A stretch of DNA of 6,766 bases from Frankiales bacterium (GTDB taxonomy: Bacteria > Actinomycetota > Actinomycetes > JAFAQI01), in assembly GCA_019246495.1 (NCBI GenBank), contig JAFAQI010000108.1:1-6766 (forward strand), written 5' to 3'. The notes below the pieces were generated by a model, which had not been told where the DNA came from, did no database searches, and worked only from the letters and a program-made list of their open reading frames with translations. Positions 1 to 6,242 of the stretch are shown piece after piece (position 1 is the first letter of the stretch; each line of letters starts with the position of its first letter). The translations under genes were made by a program, and so were the position numbers.

Positions 1-382
1 CGACCATGAGGCCGACCTGTTGTTTGTCGGCACGCCCGTTTCCGGTCACGGATGCCTTCACCTCACTCGGCGTGTGCAATGCGACGGGAAGGCCGGCGCG
101 AGCCGCGCAGGTGATCGCGACGGCGGCCGCTTGCGCGGTGCCCATCACCGTGCGGACGTTGTGCTGGGAGAACACCCGCTCGACCGCGACGACGTCGGGC
201 CGGTGGCGACCGATCCACTGCTCGATCTCGACCTCGAGCGCGAGCAGGCGCCGCGCGATGTCATCACCCGCGGGGGTCCGGACGACGTCGAACGCCACCG
301 GCCGCAACGCGCGTCCCGGCGTACCGTCGACCACGCCCAGGCCACAGCGGGTGAGGCCGGGGTCGACGCCTAGGACGCGCAT
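1..382 (-). CDS. ruvC: RuvC Holliday junction resolvase, 3' end cut by window edge
   Basis: RuvC is the dimeric endonuclease that cuts Holliday junctions symmetrically, working with the RuvAB branch-migration motor in recombinational repair. The visible 127 codons begin [14 protein letters not shown], the canonical RuvC start. Asp7 in the GVDPG motif and Glu68 in the VAVERVF stretch are the first two of the four acidic catalytic residues. The segment [17 protein letters not shown] and the later [20 protein letters not shown] also match the family. The last two catalytic aspartates would lie in the missing part, since family members are about 160-190 residues. I chose the ATG at 382-380 because it gives the standard N-terminus. 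An in-frame GTG at 430-428 would add 16 residues but sits inside the SOS box. No clear Shine-Dalgarno sequence precedes the ATG. The gene is 122 bases downstream of yebC, and ruvA and ruvB would be expected beyond the left edge. Confidence 0.96.
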   Translation of the reverse strand, partial: MRVLGVDPGLTRCGLGVVDGTPGRALRPVAFDVVRTPAGDDIARRLLALEVEIEQWIGRHRPDVVAVERVFSQHNVRTVMGTAQAAAVAITCAARAGLPVALHTPSEVKASVTGNGRADKQQVGLMV

Positions 383-423
383 CGCAGCCAGCCGCGCAGC
401 GGCGTCCGAGCAGGCAATGTCTC

Positions 424-437
424 CGAACACATGTTCT
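424..437 (-). promoter_or_regulatory. LexA-binding SOS box upstream of ruvC
   Basis: CGAACACATGTTCT reads as an inverted repeat with GAAC/GTTC half-sites (425-428 and 433-436) around the four-base spacer ACAT. It fits the Gram-positive/actinobacterial SOS box CGAAC-RNRY-GTTYC at 13 of 14 positions on the plus strand, and the core fits on the minus strand too. Its edge lies 42 bases upstream of the ruvC ATG. A possible -10 hexamer, TAGCGT at 445-440 on the minus strand, would put the transcription start close to or inside the box, a sensible place for repression. No good -35 is visible. ruvC is a known member of LexA regulons in mycobacteria, so direct LexA repression with induction by DNA damage is the natural reading. 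The site is seen in the sequence; its use is inferred. Confidence 0.85.
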
Positions 438-478
438 AGACGCTAGGCCACCATGCCGAGGTTCCGGCGCAGCGACAC

Positions 479-505
479 ACCCCCTGCCGTTGAGCGTTGG
501 GGGGT
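479..505 (-). terminator. Possible weak hairpin terminator at the end of yebC
   Basis: The arms ACCCCC (479-484) and GGGGGT (500-505) are perfectly complementary over six base pairs with a 15-base loop, and one arm runs into the yebC stop codon (507-505). Read on the minus strand it lies exactly at the end of yebC and ahead of the ruvC promoter, where an end of transcription would be expected. There is no U-rich tail and the loop is long, so it may be only a weak terminator, a 3'-end stabiliser or chance. Confidence 0.3.
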
Positions 506-1272
506 CAGCCGGCGACGGACTCCAGCACGTCGTCGGAGACGTCGAAGTTGGCCCAGACGTTCTGTACGTCGTCGCTGTCCTCGAGCGCGTCGACGAGCCG
601 CAGCACCTTGCGCCCGGTCTCGTCGTCGAGCGGCACCGAGACCGATGGCAGGAACGAGACGTCCGCCGACTCGACCGCGATCCCGGCGGACTCCAACGCG
701 AGCCGCACGGCATGCGCGTCGGTGGCCTCGGAGGTGACCTCGAACATCTCGCCGAGGTCGTTCACCTCTTCGGCGCCGGCGTCGAGCACCGCACCCAGCA
801 CGTCGTCCTCGCTCAGCTCGCCACCGCCCTCGGCGGTTTTGGGCACGAGCACGACGCCCTTGCGGTTGAACAGGTATGACACCGAACCGGGGTCGGCAAG
901 CGATCCGCCGTTACGGGTGAACGCGGTGCGGACCTCGGACGCAGCACGGTTGCGGTTGTCGGTGAGGCACTCGACCAGGACGGCGACACCACCCGGTCCG
1001 TAGCCCTCGTACATGATGGACTCGTAGTCGGCGCCGCCTGCGTCGAGACCGGCTCCCCGGCGTACGGCACGGTCGATGTTGTCGTTGGGCACCGAGCTGC
1101 TCTTCGCCTTCTGGATGGCGTCGGCGAGAGTCGGGTTGCCTGCCGGGTCGCCGCCGCCGGTCCGCGCGGCCACCTCGACGTTCTTGATGAGCTTCGCGAA
1201 CAGCTTGCCGCGCCGCGCGTCGACGACCGCCTTCTTGTGCTTCGTCGTCGCCCACTTGGAATGGCCGCTCAC
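505..1272 (-). CDS. yebC: YebC/PmpR/TACO1-family translation or transcription factor
   Basis: This is a full-length cytoplasmic YebC-family protein of 255 residues, close to the usual 240-250. It opens with the family signature [25 protein letters not shown], followed by [25 protein letters not shown] (about residues 46-70) and [28 protein letters not shown] (about 88-115). The middle block around [16 protein letters not shown] and the acidic C-terminal domain are also typical. The start codon is GTG, preceded by a strong AAGGAGG Shine-Dalgarno sequence (1278-1284 on the minus strand). The family was long annotated as transcriptional regulators. Mitochondrial TACO1 and more recent bacterial work tie it to translation, notably relief of ribosome stalling at proline-rich stretches. 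Next to ruvC it has often been presumed linked to recombination, but nothing in the sequence shows this. It lies 49 bases after pdxT, so co-transcription with pdxST is likely. Confidence 0.96.
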   Translation of the reverse strand: MSGHSKWATTKHKKAVVDARRGKLFAKLIKNVEVAARTGGGDPAGNPTLADAIQKAKSSSVPNDNIDRAVRRGAGLDAGGADYESIMYEGYGPGGVAVLVECLTDNRNRAASEVRTAFTRNGGSLADPGSVSYLFNRKGVVLVPKTAEGGGELSEDDVLGAVLDAGAEEVNDLGEMFEVTSEATDAHAVRLALESAGIAVESADVSFLPSVSVPLDDETGRKVLRLVDALEDSDDVQNVWANFDVSDDVLESVAG

Positions 1273-1277
1273 TCGTC

Positions 1278-1284
1278 CTCCTTC
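1278..1284 (-). promoter_or_regulatory. Strong Shine-Dalgarno sequence deciding the yebC GTG start
   Basis: On the minus strand the sequence reads AAGGAGG, then ACGA with the final G of the motif about five bases from the GTG start at 1272-1270. It is the best ribosome binding site among the minus-strand genes in the window, most of which have weak or no Shine-Dalgarno match. It suggests that yebC is initiated independently and not by coupling to pdxT. Confidence 0.75.
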
Positions 1285-1306
1285 GCGCCCGCCGTCCGAC
1301 AGCGGT

Positions 1307-1321
1307 GCCGGCCAGACCGGC
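1307..1321 (-). other. Short hairpin directly after the pdxT stop codon
   Basis: GCCGG (1307-1311) and CCGGC (1317-1321) form a perfect five-base-pair GC stem around a five-base loop. The stem touches the pdxT stop codon (1324-1322). No U-tract follows, so it is unlikely to be an efficient terminator on its own. It may pause or partly attenuate transcription between pdxT and yebC, or be chance in GC-rich DNA. Confidence 0.25.
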
Positions 1322-1918
1322 TCATGCTTCCCTGACCATCGAGACGAACAGCCGGTGCACCCGCAGGTCTCCGGTCAGCTCGGGATGGAACGACGTCGCC
1401 AGCAGCGGACCCTGTCGTACGGCGACGATCCTACCGGCGGCCTGCCCGTCCTCGACCTTCGCAAGCGGCTCGACAGCATCGCCCATCGCCTCGACCCACG
1501 GTGCGCGGATGAACACGGCATGCACCGGTTCGTCCAGCCCGACGAACCGGATGTCGCCTTCGAACGAGTCGACCTGACGGCCGAAAGCGTTACGCCGCAC
1601 CGTCATGTCGAGCCCGCCGATCGACACCTGGTCCGCGGTCCCGTCGAGCACGCGGTCGGCGAGAAGGATCATTCCGGCGCACGATCCAAAGGCCGGCATG
1701 CCGTCGCGAACCCGTTTGCGCAGTGGCTCCAGCAGCTCAAACGTCACGAGCAGCTTGCCGATCGTCGTCGACTCACCGCCCGGCACAACGATCGCGTCCA
1801 CCTGGTCGAGCTCGGCCGGTCGTCGTACGGTCGACGCGGTCACACCTGCCGCTTCGAGCGCCACCATGTGCTCGCGGACATCTCCCTGCAGAGCGAGGAC
1901 ACCGATCCGGCTGGTCAC
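1322..1918 (-). CDS. pdxT: PdxT, glutaminase subunit of pyridoxal 5'-phosphate synthase
   Basis: PdxT is the class I glutamine amidotransferase that hydrolyses glutamine and channels ammonia to PdxS for direct synthesis of pyridoxal 5'-phosphate. From the chosen start the protein has 198 residues, the usual size. It shows [13 protein letters not shown] at the N-terminus, the PGGEST loop (about 47-52), the nucleophile Cys80 in [10 protein letters not shown], the family block [19 protein letters not shown] (about 105-123), FIRAPWVE (136-143), and the catalytic His178 and Glu180 in FHPELTGD. The full triad is therefore present. The start is the GTG at 1918-1916, with GAGG ten bases upstream. The open frame continues to an ATG at 2020, but that start would overlap pdxS and add a tail not found in the family. 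It lies 55 bases after pdxS, its obligate partner, with which it forms a 12+12 subunit complex. Confidence 0.97.
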   Translation of the reverse strand: MTSRIGVLALQGDVREHMVALEAAGVTASTVRRPAELDQVDAIVVPGGESTTIGKLLVTFELLEPLRKRVRDGMPAFGSCAGMILLADRVLDGTADQVSIGGLDMTVRRNAFGRQVDSFEGDIRFVGLDEPVHAVFIRAPWVEAMGDAVEPLAKVEDGQAAGRIVAVRQGPLLATSFHPELTGDLRVHRLFVSMVREA

Positions 1919-1937
1919 GTCTTGATCGCCTCGCGCG

Positions 1938-1973
1938 GAATCGTGAGCGAAGCGAGCGACTTCGTCGCGATTC
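1938..1973 (-). other. Intercistronic hairpin between pdxS and pdxT
   Basis: Arms 1938-1946 and 1965-1973 (GAATCGTGA and TCGCGATTC on the plus strand) are complementary at eight of nine positions, the one exception being a G-T wobble or A-C mismatch depending on strand. The 3' arm of the DNA repeat touches the pdxS stop codon. A second, mutually exclusive small hairpin, GCGAC-GAA-GTCGC on the minus strand, can form within it. The loop carries a short GCGA-rich repeat. No U-tract follows. Possible roles are partial attenuation or mRNA 3'-end protection that sets PdxS and PdxT amounts; this is inference. Confidence 0.4.
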
Positions 1974-2867
1974 TCACCAGCCGCGTTCGGCGAGCCGGTG
2001 CGACACCGGCAGGGAGTCAACAGTGATGCCGACCATGGCCTCGCCCAAGCCGCGCGACACCTTGGCGACGACGTCCGGGTCGTCGCTCATCGTCGTTGCC
2101 TCGACGATCGCCCGCGCGCGCTTGGCCGGGTCACCGGACTTGAAGATGCCGCTACCGACGAACACGCCGTCGGCGCCGAGCTGCATCATCATCGCCGCGT
2201 CGGCAGGCGTCGCGATGCCGCCGGCGGTGAACAGCACGACCGGCAACGCACCCGTCTCGGCGACCTCGCGCACGAGGTCGTACGGCGCCTGCAGCTCCTT
2301 GGCTGCGACGTAGAGCTCGTCTGGTGACAGCGTGCGCAACCGGTTGATCTCACCGCGGATCGCGCGCATGTGCGTCACGGCGTTGGACACGTCACCGGTG
2401 CCGGCCTCGCCCTTCGAGCGCACCATCGCCGCGCCCTCGCTGATGCGGCGAAGCGCTTCACCGAGGTTCGTCGCGCCGCACACGAACGGCACGGTGAACT
2501 GCCACTTGTCGACGTGGTGCGCATAGTCCGCCGGCGTGAGCACCTCGGACTCGTCGATGTAGTCGACACCGAGCGCCTGCAGCACCTGCGCCTCGGCGAA
2601 ATGCCCGATCCGGCACTTGGCCATCACCGGGATCGAAACAGCCGCGATGATGCCGTCGATCATGTCGGGGTCGCTCATCCGCGACACGCCACCCTCGGCG
2701 CGGATGTCGGCGGGCACCCGCTCGAGCGCCATGACGGCGACGGCGCCCGCATCCTCGGCGATCTTCGCCTGCTCCGGCGTGACGACGTCCATGATGACGC
2801 CGCCCTTGAGCATCTCTGCCATGCCGCGCTTCACGCGCGCCGTTCCCTGGGTGCGGTCGTCGCTCAC
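1974..2867 (-). CDS. pdxS: PdxS, synthase subunit of pyridoxal 5'-phosphate synthase
   Basis: PdxS builds pyridoxal 5'-phosphate from ribose 5-phosphate, glyceraldehyde 3-phosphate and the ammonia delivered by PdxT, so no PdxH oxidase step is needed for de novo synthesis. The 297-residue protein is full length and very typical. Key residues visible are Asp27 in KGGVIMDVV, Lys84 in [11 protein letters not shown] (the lysine that forms the first Schiff base with the sugar), and Lys152 in [13 protein letters not shown] (the second lysine, which takes over the intermediate). Phosphate-binding glycines are seen in [13 protein letters not shown] and [14 protein letters not shown]. The start is the GTG at 2867-2865, giving [23 protein letters not shown]. 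Only three bases separate it from the stop of the upstream membrane protein gene and there is no good Shine-Dalgarno sequence, so translational coupling is likely. Confidence 0.98.
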   Translation of the reverse strand: MSDDRTQGTARVKRGMAEMLKGGVIMDVVTPEQAKIAEDAGAVAVMALERVPADIRAEGGVSRMSDPDMIDGIIAAVSIPVMAKCRIGHFAEAQVLQALGVDYIDESEVLTPADYAHHVDKWQFTVPFVCGATNLGEALRRISEGAAMVRSKGEAGTGDVSNAVTHMRAIRGEINRLRTLSPDELYVAAKELQAPYDLVREVAETGALPVVLFTAGGIATPADAAMMMQLGADGVFVGSGIFKSGDPAKRARAIVEATTMSDDPDVVAKVSRGLGEAMVGITVDSLPVSHRLAERGW

Positions 2868-2870
2868 GGC

Positions 2871-3431
2871 TCAATCGTACGGCGCCGCCGGCGTAGCGAC
2901 GCCAGGCTTTTCCAGCGGTGCATCGTCGATCTCGAAGTACGACGGCTGCGGCGCGTGGCCGGCCAGGTGCAGCCACCGCACGATGCGCCGCCGGCGTACG
3001 ACGAGGGCGTCGCGCACGGCGTCGTTGTGGAAGCGGCGGGCCATCGACGCCCGCGCAGCGGCTTCGACGGTCGCGTCGACCGGTGCGCTCGCCGCTCTGC
3101 TGCGCTGCTGCCGGCTCAGGTCGGTCGCAGTGTCGACCGCCGCGGCGAGGCAGCGAGAGAGCGTGTTCTCGACGATCTCGCGATCGTGGCCAAGTCCGTG
3201 AGCAGCGAGAGCCGGCTCCGCGACGCGGCGAAGTCGCTCAGCCGACGCGTTTTCGAGCGCCCCTGACTCGGCCAGCGTCAGAGCGGCCTCGGCACGCAGG
3301 AGAAGCTGCGCGTGCAGGGCCGCCGCCGCCGCGTCAACGCGCGAGTGCAGGCGGTCCAGCCGGCGAGCTGTCCAGTTGGCGTAGAGAAACAGCACGACGA
3401 CGGCCGCGGCGAGCGCGACTGCCGTCCACAC
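2871..3431 (-). CDS. Conserved actinobacterial single-pass membrane protein of unknown function
   Basis: This 186-residue protein has one N-terminal hydrophobic segment (about residues 3-18, TAVALAAAVVVLFLYA). It is followed by Arg-rich TARRLDRLHSRVDAAAAALHAQLLLRAEAALTLAES, which looks like a long amphipathic helix. The predicted topology is a membrane anchor with a helical cytoplasmic domain. The C-terminal block ARRFHNDAVRDALVVRRRRIVRWLHLAGHAPQPSYFEIDD (about 131-170) resembles, from memory, a conserved ending of actinobacterial proteins encoded between pimA and pdxS, some of which are annotated LemA-like or carry a Nudix domain. I see no Nudix box here, so this would be the stand-alone membrane part. 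Its start is GTG at 3431-3429, nine bases after the pimA stop, with no good ribosome site. The position suggests a link to PIM-lipid synthesis, but that is guilt by association only. Confidence 0.85.
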   Translation of the reverse strand: MWTAVALAAAVVVLFLYANWTARRLDRLHSRVDAAAAALHAQLLLRAEAALTLAESGALENASAERLRRVAEPALAAHGLGHDREIVENTLSRCLAAAVDTATDLSRQQRSRAASAPVDATVEAAARASMARRFHNDAVRDALVVRRRRIVRWLHLAGHAPQPSYFEIDDAPLEKPGVATPAAPYD

Positions 3432-3440
3432 GCCCCGACG

Positions 3441-4598
3441 TTACTGCTCGCCCGGGCCGATCGGCGGCGTCACGGGCTCAGGCTCCTCCATCACGCGGCC
3501 CACCGACGCGGCGATCGCAGTCTCATAGACGCGCATCACCTCTCGCGCGACCACGCTCCAGTCGTAGCGCTCGACAACGCTGCGCCCGACGCGCCGCAGC
3601 GTCGCGCGGCGTTCCGGCGACGACAACAGCGAGCCGCAGGCATGCGCGAGGGACTCCGCGTCGCCGACCGTTGCGACTAGCCCGGCGCGCGCTCCGTCCG
3701 GTGCTTCGAGGACGCGACGGAAGGCGTCGAGGTCACTCGCCACGACGGGCGTCGCGGCGGCCATCGCTTCGAGCAGGATGATGCCGAAGCTCTCGCCGCC
3801 GATGTTCGGTGCGACGAAGACGTCTATTGACCGATACACCCGCGCCTTGACGTCCTCGTCGACCTGGCCGAGCAGGACGACGCGCTCGTCGACCGGTTCA
3901 TCGAGCTCACCGGGGCCGGCGACGAGCAACCGCAGTTCCGGCCAGGTCTTCCAGAGATAAGGCATCGCCTCGAGGAGCACCGCGAGCCCCTTGCGCGGCT
4001 CGTCGATGCGCCCCACGAAACCGATCGTGCCGCCGTCGCCGGGCCAGCCGGGCAACGGCTCGGCGTCGGCGTAGCGGTTGACGTGCACGCCGTTCGGGAC
4101 GACGACCGCGTCACCGCCGAGATGCTCGACGATTGTCTTGCGGGCGGCCGGCGAGACGGCGATGCGGCCCGAGATCTTCTCGATCTGCACCTGCAACGGG
4201 CTCTGCAACAACGCGAGCACTCGTGATCGCGGATTGGCCGCGTGGAACGTCGCCACGATCGGGCCGCGAGCGTTCATCAACGCGAGCAGCGACAGCGACA
4301 GCGTCTCCGGCGAATGCACGTGCAGCACGTCGAACTCGCCGTCGTGCAACCAGCGCCGGACACGTGTCGCACTCAACGGGCCGAACACGAGGCGCGACAC
4401 GGAACCGTTGAACGGCACCGGCACGCTGCGTCCCGCGCGGGTGACCCATGACGGCAGCTCAACGTCCTCGTCGTCGACCGGCGTGATGACCGACACGTCA
4501 TGGCCGAGACCGATCAGAGTCTCGGCGAGGTCGCGCACGTGCGCGACGACGCCGCCGGGGACGTCCCACGGATACGGCGAGACAAGACCGACCCGCAC
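3441..4598 (-). CDS. pimA: PimA, phosphatidylinositol alpha-mannosyltransferase
   Basis: PimA transfers the first mannose from GDP-mannose to the 2-position of the inositol in phosphatidylinositol, on the inner face of the plasma membrane. The 385-residue protein is a GT4-family, GT-B-fold enzyme. Visible marks are the N-terminal MRVGLVSPYPWDVPGGVVAHV with the acceptor-side glycine loop (Gly15-Gly16), the catalytic-region His119 in ATFHA, and the nucleotide-sugar block GFVGRIDEPRKGL (about 193-205). The EX7E motif has Glu269 and Glu277 in ESFGIILLEAMA. The C-terminal tail (about 371-385) is proline-rich and probably disordered. Start is the GTG at 4598-4596, only one base after the stop of the acyltransferase gene, so the two are almost certainly coupled. 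The neighbouring pgsA and acyltransferase genes favour PimA over other GT4 mannosyltransferases. Confidence 0.95.
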   Translation of the reverse strand: MRVGLVSPYPWDVPGGVVAHVRDLAETLIGLGHDVSVITPVDDEDVELPSWVTRAGRSVPVPFNGSVSRLVFGPLSATRVRRWLHDGEFDVLHVHSPETLSLSLLALMNARGPIVATFHAANPRSRVLALLQSPLQVQIEKISGRIAVSPAARKTIVEHLGGDAVVVPNGVHVNRYADAEPLPGWPGDGGTIGFVGRIDEPRKGLAVLLEAMPYLWKTWPELRLLVAGPGELDEPVDERVVLLGQVDEDVKARVYRSIDVFVAPNIGGESFGIILLEAMAAATPVVASDLDAFRRVLEAPDGARAGLVATVGDAESLAHACGSLLSSPERRATLRRVGRSVVERYDWSVVAREVMRVYETAIAASVGRVMEEPEPVTPPIGPGEQ

Positions 4599-4599
4599 G

Positions 4600-5520
4600 T
4601 CAGCCGCCGACCGGCGCCGGCAGCCGGGCCGGATCCAGGTCCTCGACCCACACCCGCTGGAGCATGTGCCAGTCCTGCGGATGCAGAGCGATCTCCTGCT
4701 CGAACACCGAGGCGAGGTGCTGCGTCATCGCTGCGATGGCATCGGTCCGCCCGCGACCGGTCGGTGGCTCGACGGGCGGATGCGCGGTGACCGTGAGGTC
4801 ACGTGCGTTCGGATACGACAGCGTGACCGGCACGAGGGTCGCACCGGTGTCGACGGCCAACGCCGCCGGTCCGGCCGGCATGCGCGCGGTCGCGCCGAAG
4901 AACTGAACGTCGAGACCGGTCGAGGTGAGGTCACGGTCGGCGAGCAGCGCGAGCGACCCACCGGCACGCAGCCGCTCGGCGAGGATCTCGAACGGCGGCC
5001 GCTCACCGCCCGTCAACGGAATGACCTCCATGCCGAGCGACTCGCGAAACGCGACGAACCGGTCGAACAGCGAGGCCGGCTCGAGCCGCTCGGCGACGGT
5101 GGTGAACGGCACGACGTCGCCGGCGAGCCACGCGCCCGCGTGGTCCCAGTTGCCCATGTGCGGCAGCGCAAGGATCATGCCGTCGCCTGATGTCGCGGCC
5201 GACCGGATGATGTCGTCGTTGACGAGCTGTGTACGCCGCACGACCTCCGCGACCGACATCCGCGGCAGCTGGAATACCTCCCGCCAATAGCGCAGGTAGG
5301 AGCGGACGCCGTCGTGCGTCGTACGCCGCAGATCGCGTTCCGAGACGTCCGGGCCGAGGACGCGTCGCAGGTTCGCCTCGAGCCGCTGCACGCTGCGACC
5401 GTGTCGCCAATAGACAGCGTCGGCGATCGCGTCGAACTGCCGCCGGGCGAGCGGCTCGGGCATGCCGCGGACCACCGCCCACCCGGCGGCGTAGAGCGAG
5501 TCGACCAGCGGGCTGCTCAC
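4600..5520 (-). CDS. Phosphatidylinositol mannoside acyltransferase (PatA-like, LpxL/HtrB superfamily)
   Basis: This 306-residue protein belongs to the lysophospholipid/lipid A acyltransferase superfamily. In PIM-producing actinobacteria the member at this locus (PatA, Rv2611c in M. tuberculosis) moves a palmitoyl-type chain from acyl-CoA to the 6-position of the first mannose of PIM1/PIM2, at the inner membrane face. The catalytic HX4D motif is present as His121 and Asp126 in LPHMGNWDHAGAW. Further marks are LLADRDLTSTGLDVQFFG (about 192-209), the AGPAALAVDTGATLVPV strand (216-232) and the C-terminal HPQDWHMLQRVWVEDL (280-295). The N-terminal region, LYAAGWAVVRGMPE, looks like a membrane-associating amphipathic helix. 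The start is GTG at 5520-5518, seven bases after pgsA. No strong ribosome site is seen. Family and role are firm by motif plus context; acyl-chain specificity is not visible. Confidence 0.93.
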   Translation of the reverse strand: MSSPLVDSLYAAGWAVVRGMPEPLARRQFDAIADAVYWRHGRSVQRLEANLRRVLGPDVSERDLRRTTHDGVRSYLRYWREVFQLPRMSVAEVVRRTQLVNDDIIRSAATSGDGMILALPHMGNWDHAGAWLAGDVVPFTTVAERLEPASLFDRFVAFRESLGMEVIPLTGGERPPFEILAERLRAGGSLALLADRDLTSTGLDVQFFGATARMPAGPAALAVDTGATLVPVTLSYPNARDLTVTAHPPVEPPTGRGRTDAIAAMTQHLASVFEQEIALHPQDWHMLQRVWVEDLDPARLPAPVGG

Positions 5521-5527
5521 GGTCGCG

Positions 5528-6166
5528 TCACGGCACCGGAACCGCAGGCGGCTGCTGCGGCACCGCTCGGCTCTGCCGCCGCACCTCGACGATCCGCTGG
5601 ACGACGGTGATGGTCGTCGCGACGGCGAGAGCCCAGAGCCCCGCCCGGCGCAGCTCCGGCACGTCGAACAGCCCCGACAGCCCGGTGAGGACGAGGATCG
5701 CCAGCAGCCGCTCGCCCCGCTCGGCGATGCCGACGTTGCAGGTCATGCCGAGCGACTCGGCACGGGCCTTCGCGTAGGACGTCACCGCTCCCGCGACCAG
5801 GTCATAGAGCGCGACGGCGCACATCGTCGGGCTGTGGCCCCGTCCGGCGTACCAGAGCGCCAGTGCCCCGAAGATCGCCCCGTCGCCGATGCGGTCGAGG
5901 GTCGAGTCGAGGAACGCCCCCCACGCCCCGCTGGTCCCCCGCACTCGCGCGACCGCGCCGTCGAGCATGTCGCTGAAGACGAACGCCGTGATGACCAGGG
6001 TCCCCACGAAGAACTGGCCCCGTGGATAGAAGGCGAGGGCGCCGGCTGAGACGCCAATCGTGCCGATGATCGTGAGCGCGTCCGGGGTCACGCCCATCGC
6101 CGCCAGACGCCGTGCGATCGGCTCGCTCACCCGGTTGACGTGCCCGCGGGCGTGGATTCCGAGCAT
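5528..6166 (-). CDS. pgsA: Phosphatidylinositol phosphate synthase (CDP-alcohol phosphotransferase)
   Basis: The enzyme condenses CDP-diacylglycerol with L-myo-inositol 1-phosphate to give phosphatidylinositol phosphate, the route to phosphatidylinositol in actinobacteria. The 212-residue integral membrane protein carries the complete CDP-alcohol phosphotransferase motif: Asp66, Asp69, Gly70, Ala73, Arg74, Gly83, Asp87 and Asp91 in SDMLDGAVARVRGTSGAWG followed by AFLDSTLDR. Several hydrophobic segments follow, and IAERGERLLAILVLTG (about 147-162) is also conserved in the actinobacterial enzyme. The proline-rich tail (about 202-212) is likely disordered. I start it at the ATG 6166-6164, which gives MLGIHARGHVNRVSEPIARRL and matches family length. 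An open frame extends to 6259 but crosses the G-quadruplex and inverted repeats and adds a non-family tail. There is no good Shine-Dalgarno sequence, so a very short leader is possible. It is the first gene of the PIM/PLP gene block. Phosphatidylglycerophosphate synthase is a less likely alternative, given pimA next door. Confidence 0.94.
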   Translation of the reverse strand: MLGIHARGHVNRVSEPIARRLAAMGVTPDALTIIGTIGVSAGALAFYPRGQFFVGTLVITAFVFSDMLDGAVARVRGTSGAWGAFLDSTLDRIGDGAIFGALALWYAGRGHSPTMCAVALYDLVAGAVTSYAKARAESLGMTCNVGIAERGERLLAILVLTGLSGLFDVPELRRAGLWALAVATTITVVQRIVEVRRQSRAVPQQPPAVPVP

Positions 6167-6176
6167 GACTGCACCG

Positions 6177-6182
6177 AGGGTA
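6177..6182 (-). promoter_or_regulatory. Candidate -10 element for pgsA (near-leaderless start)
   Basis: On the minus strand TACCCT matches the actinobacterial TANNNT -10 pattern and lies 10 bases before the pgsA ATG. The transcript would then begin about four bases ahead of the ATG, which fits the missing Shine-Dalgarno sequence. No convincing -35 hexamer is seen at the right distance. The hexamer overlaps the first G-tract of the quadruplex motif on the other strand. Supported by pattern only. Confidence 0.3.
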
Positions 6183-6195
6183 GAGGGTGGGTGGG
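6178..6195 (+). promoter_or_regulatory. G-quadruplex motif in the pgsA promoter region
   Basis: GGGTAGAGGGTGGGTGGG contains four runs of exactly three guanines separated by loops of 4, 1 and 1 bases, a canonical intramolecular quadruplex pattern. Single-base loops usually give stable structures. The G-rich strand is the template strand for pgsA and begins 12 bases upstream of its ATG. For the divergent sigma gene it is the non-template strand, well upstream. It could affect promoter opening or act as a protein site, or be chance in GC-rich DNA. Confidence 0.6.
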
Positions 6196-6196
6196 T

Positions 6197-6216
6197 GATT
6201 CCCCGGAATCTCGGGG
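6197..6216. repeat. Two overlapping inverted repeats, candidate operator
   Basis: GATTCC-CC-GGAATC (6197-6210) is a perfect six-base inverted repeat with a two-base spacer. Overlapping it, CCCCG (6201-6205) and CGGGG (6212-6216) form a second perfect inverted repeat around six bases. They lie between the two divergent genes, where a regulator of pgsA, the sigma gene or both would be expected to bind. The half-site GGAATC also resembles the GGAA core of ECF-type -35 elements, but no matching -10 is found at normal spacing. No known operator is recognised. Confidence 0.4.
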
Positions 6217-6242
6217 CAGCGCATGGCATATTCACGTTTCTT

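Noticed and set aside
383..430. Upstream GTG start for ruvC
   Set aside because: The codon lies inside the SOS box, and the added 16 residues are not family-like.
1919..2020. N-terminal extension of pdxT into pdxS
   Set aside because: It would overlap pdxS by 47 bases and add 34 non-family residues. The GTG at 1918 gives the standard N-terminus and length.
1076..2026. Plus-strand open frame of 316 codons
   Set aside because: It lies opposite yebC and pdxT, whose protein families are unmistakable. Long antisense frames are expected in GC-rich DNA, and its translation has no recognisable motif.
2918..3781. Plus-strand open frame of 287 codons, very Arg/Ala-rich
   Set aside because: It spans the membrane protein gene and the end of pimA on the opposite strand. 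Its composition is typical of a frame read through GC-rich coding DNA.
4078..5190. Plus-strand open frame of 370 codons
   Set aside because: It is antisense to pimA and the acyltransferase, low in complexity and rich in Arg/Thr/Ser, with no domain signature or ribosome site. It is a shadow frame.
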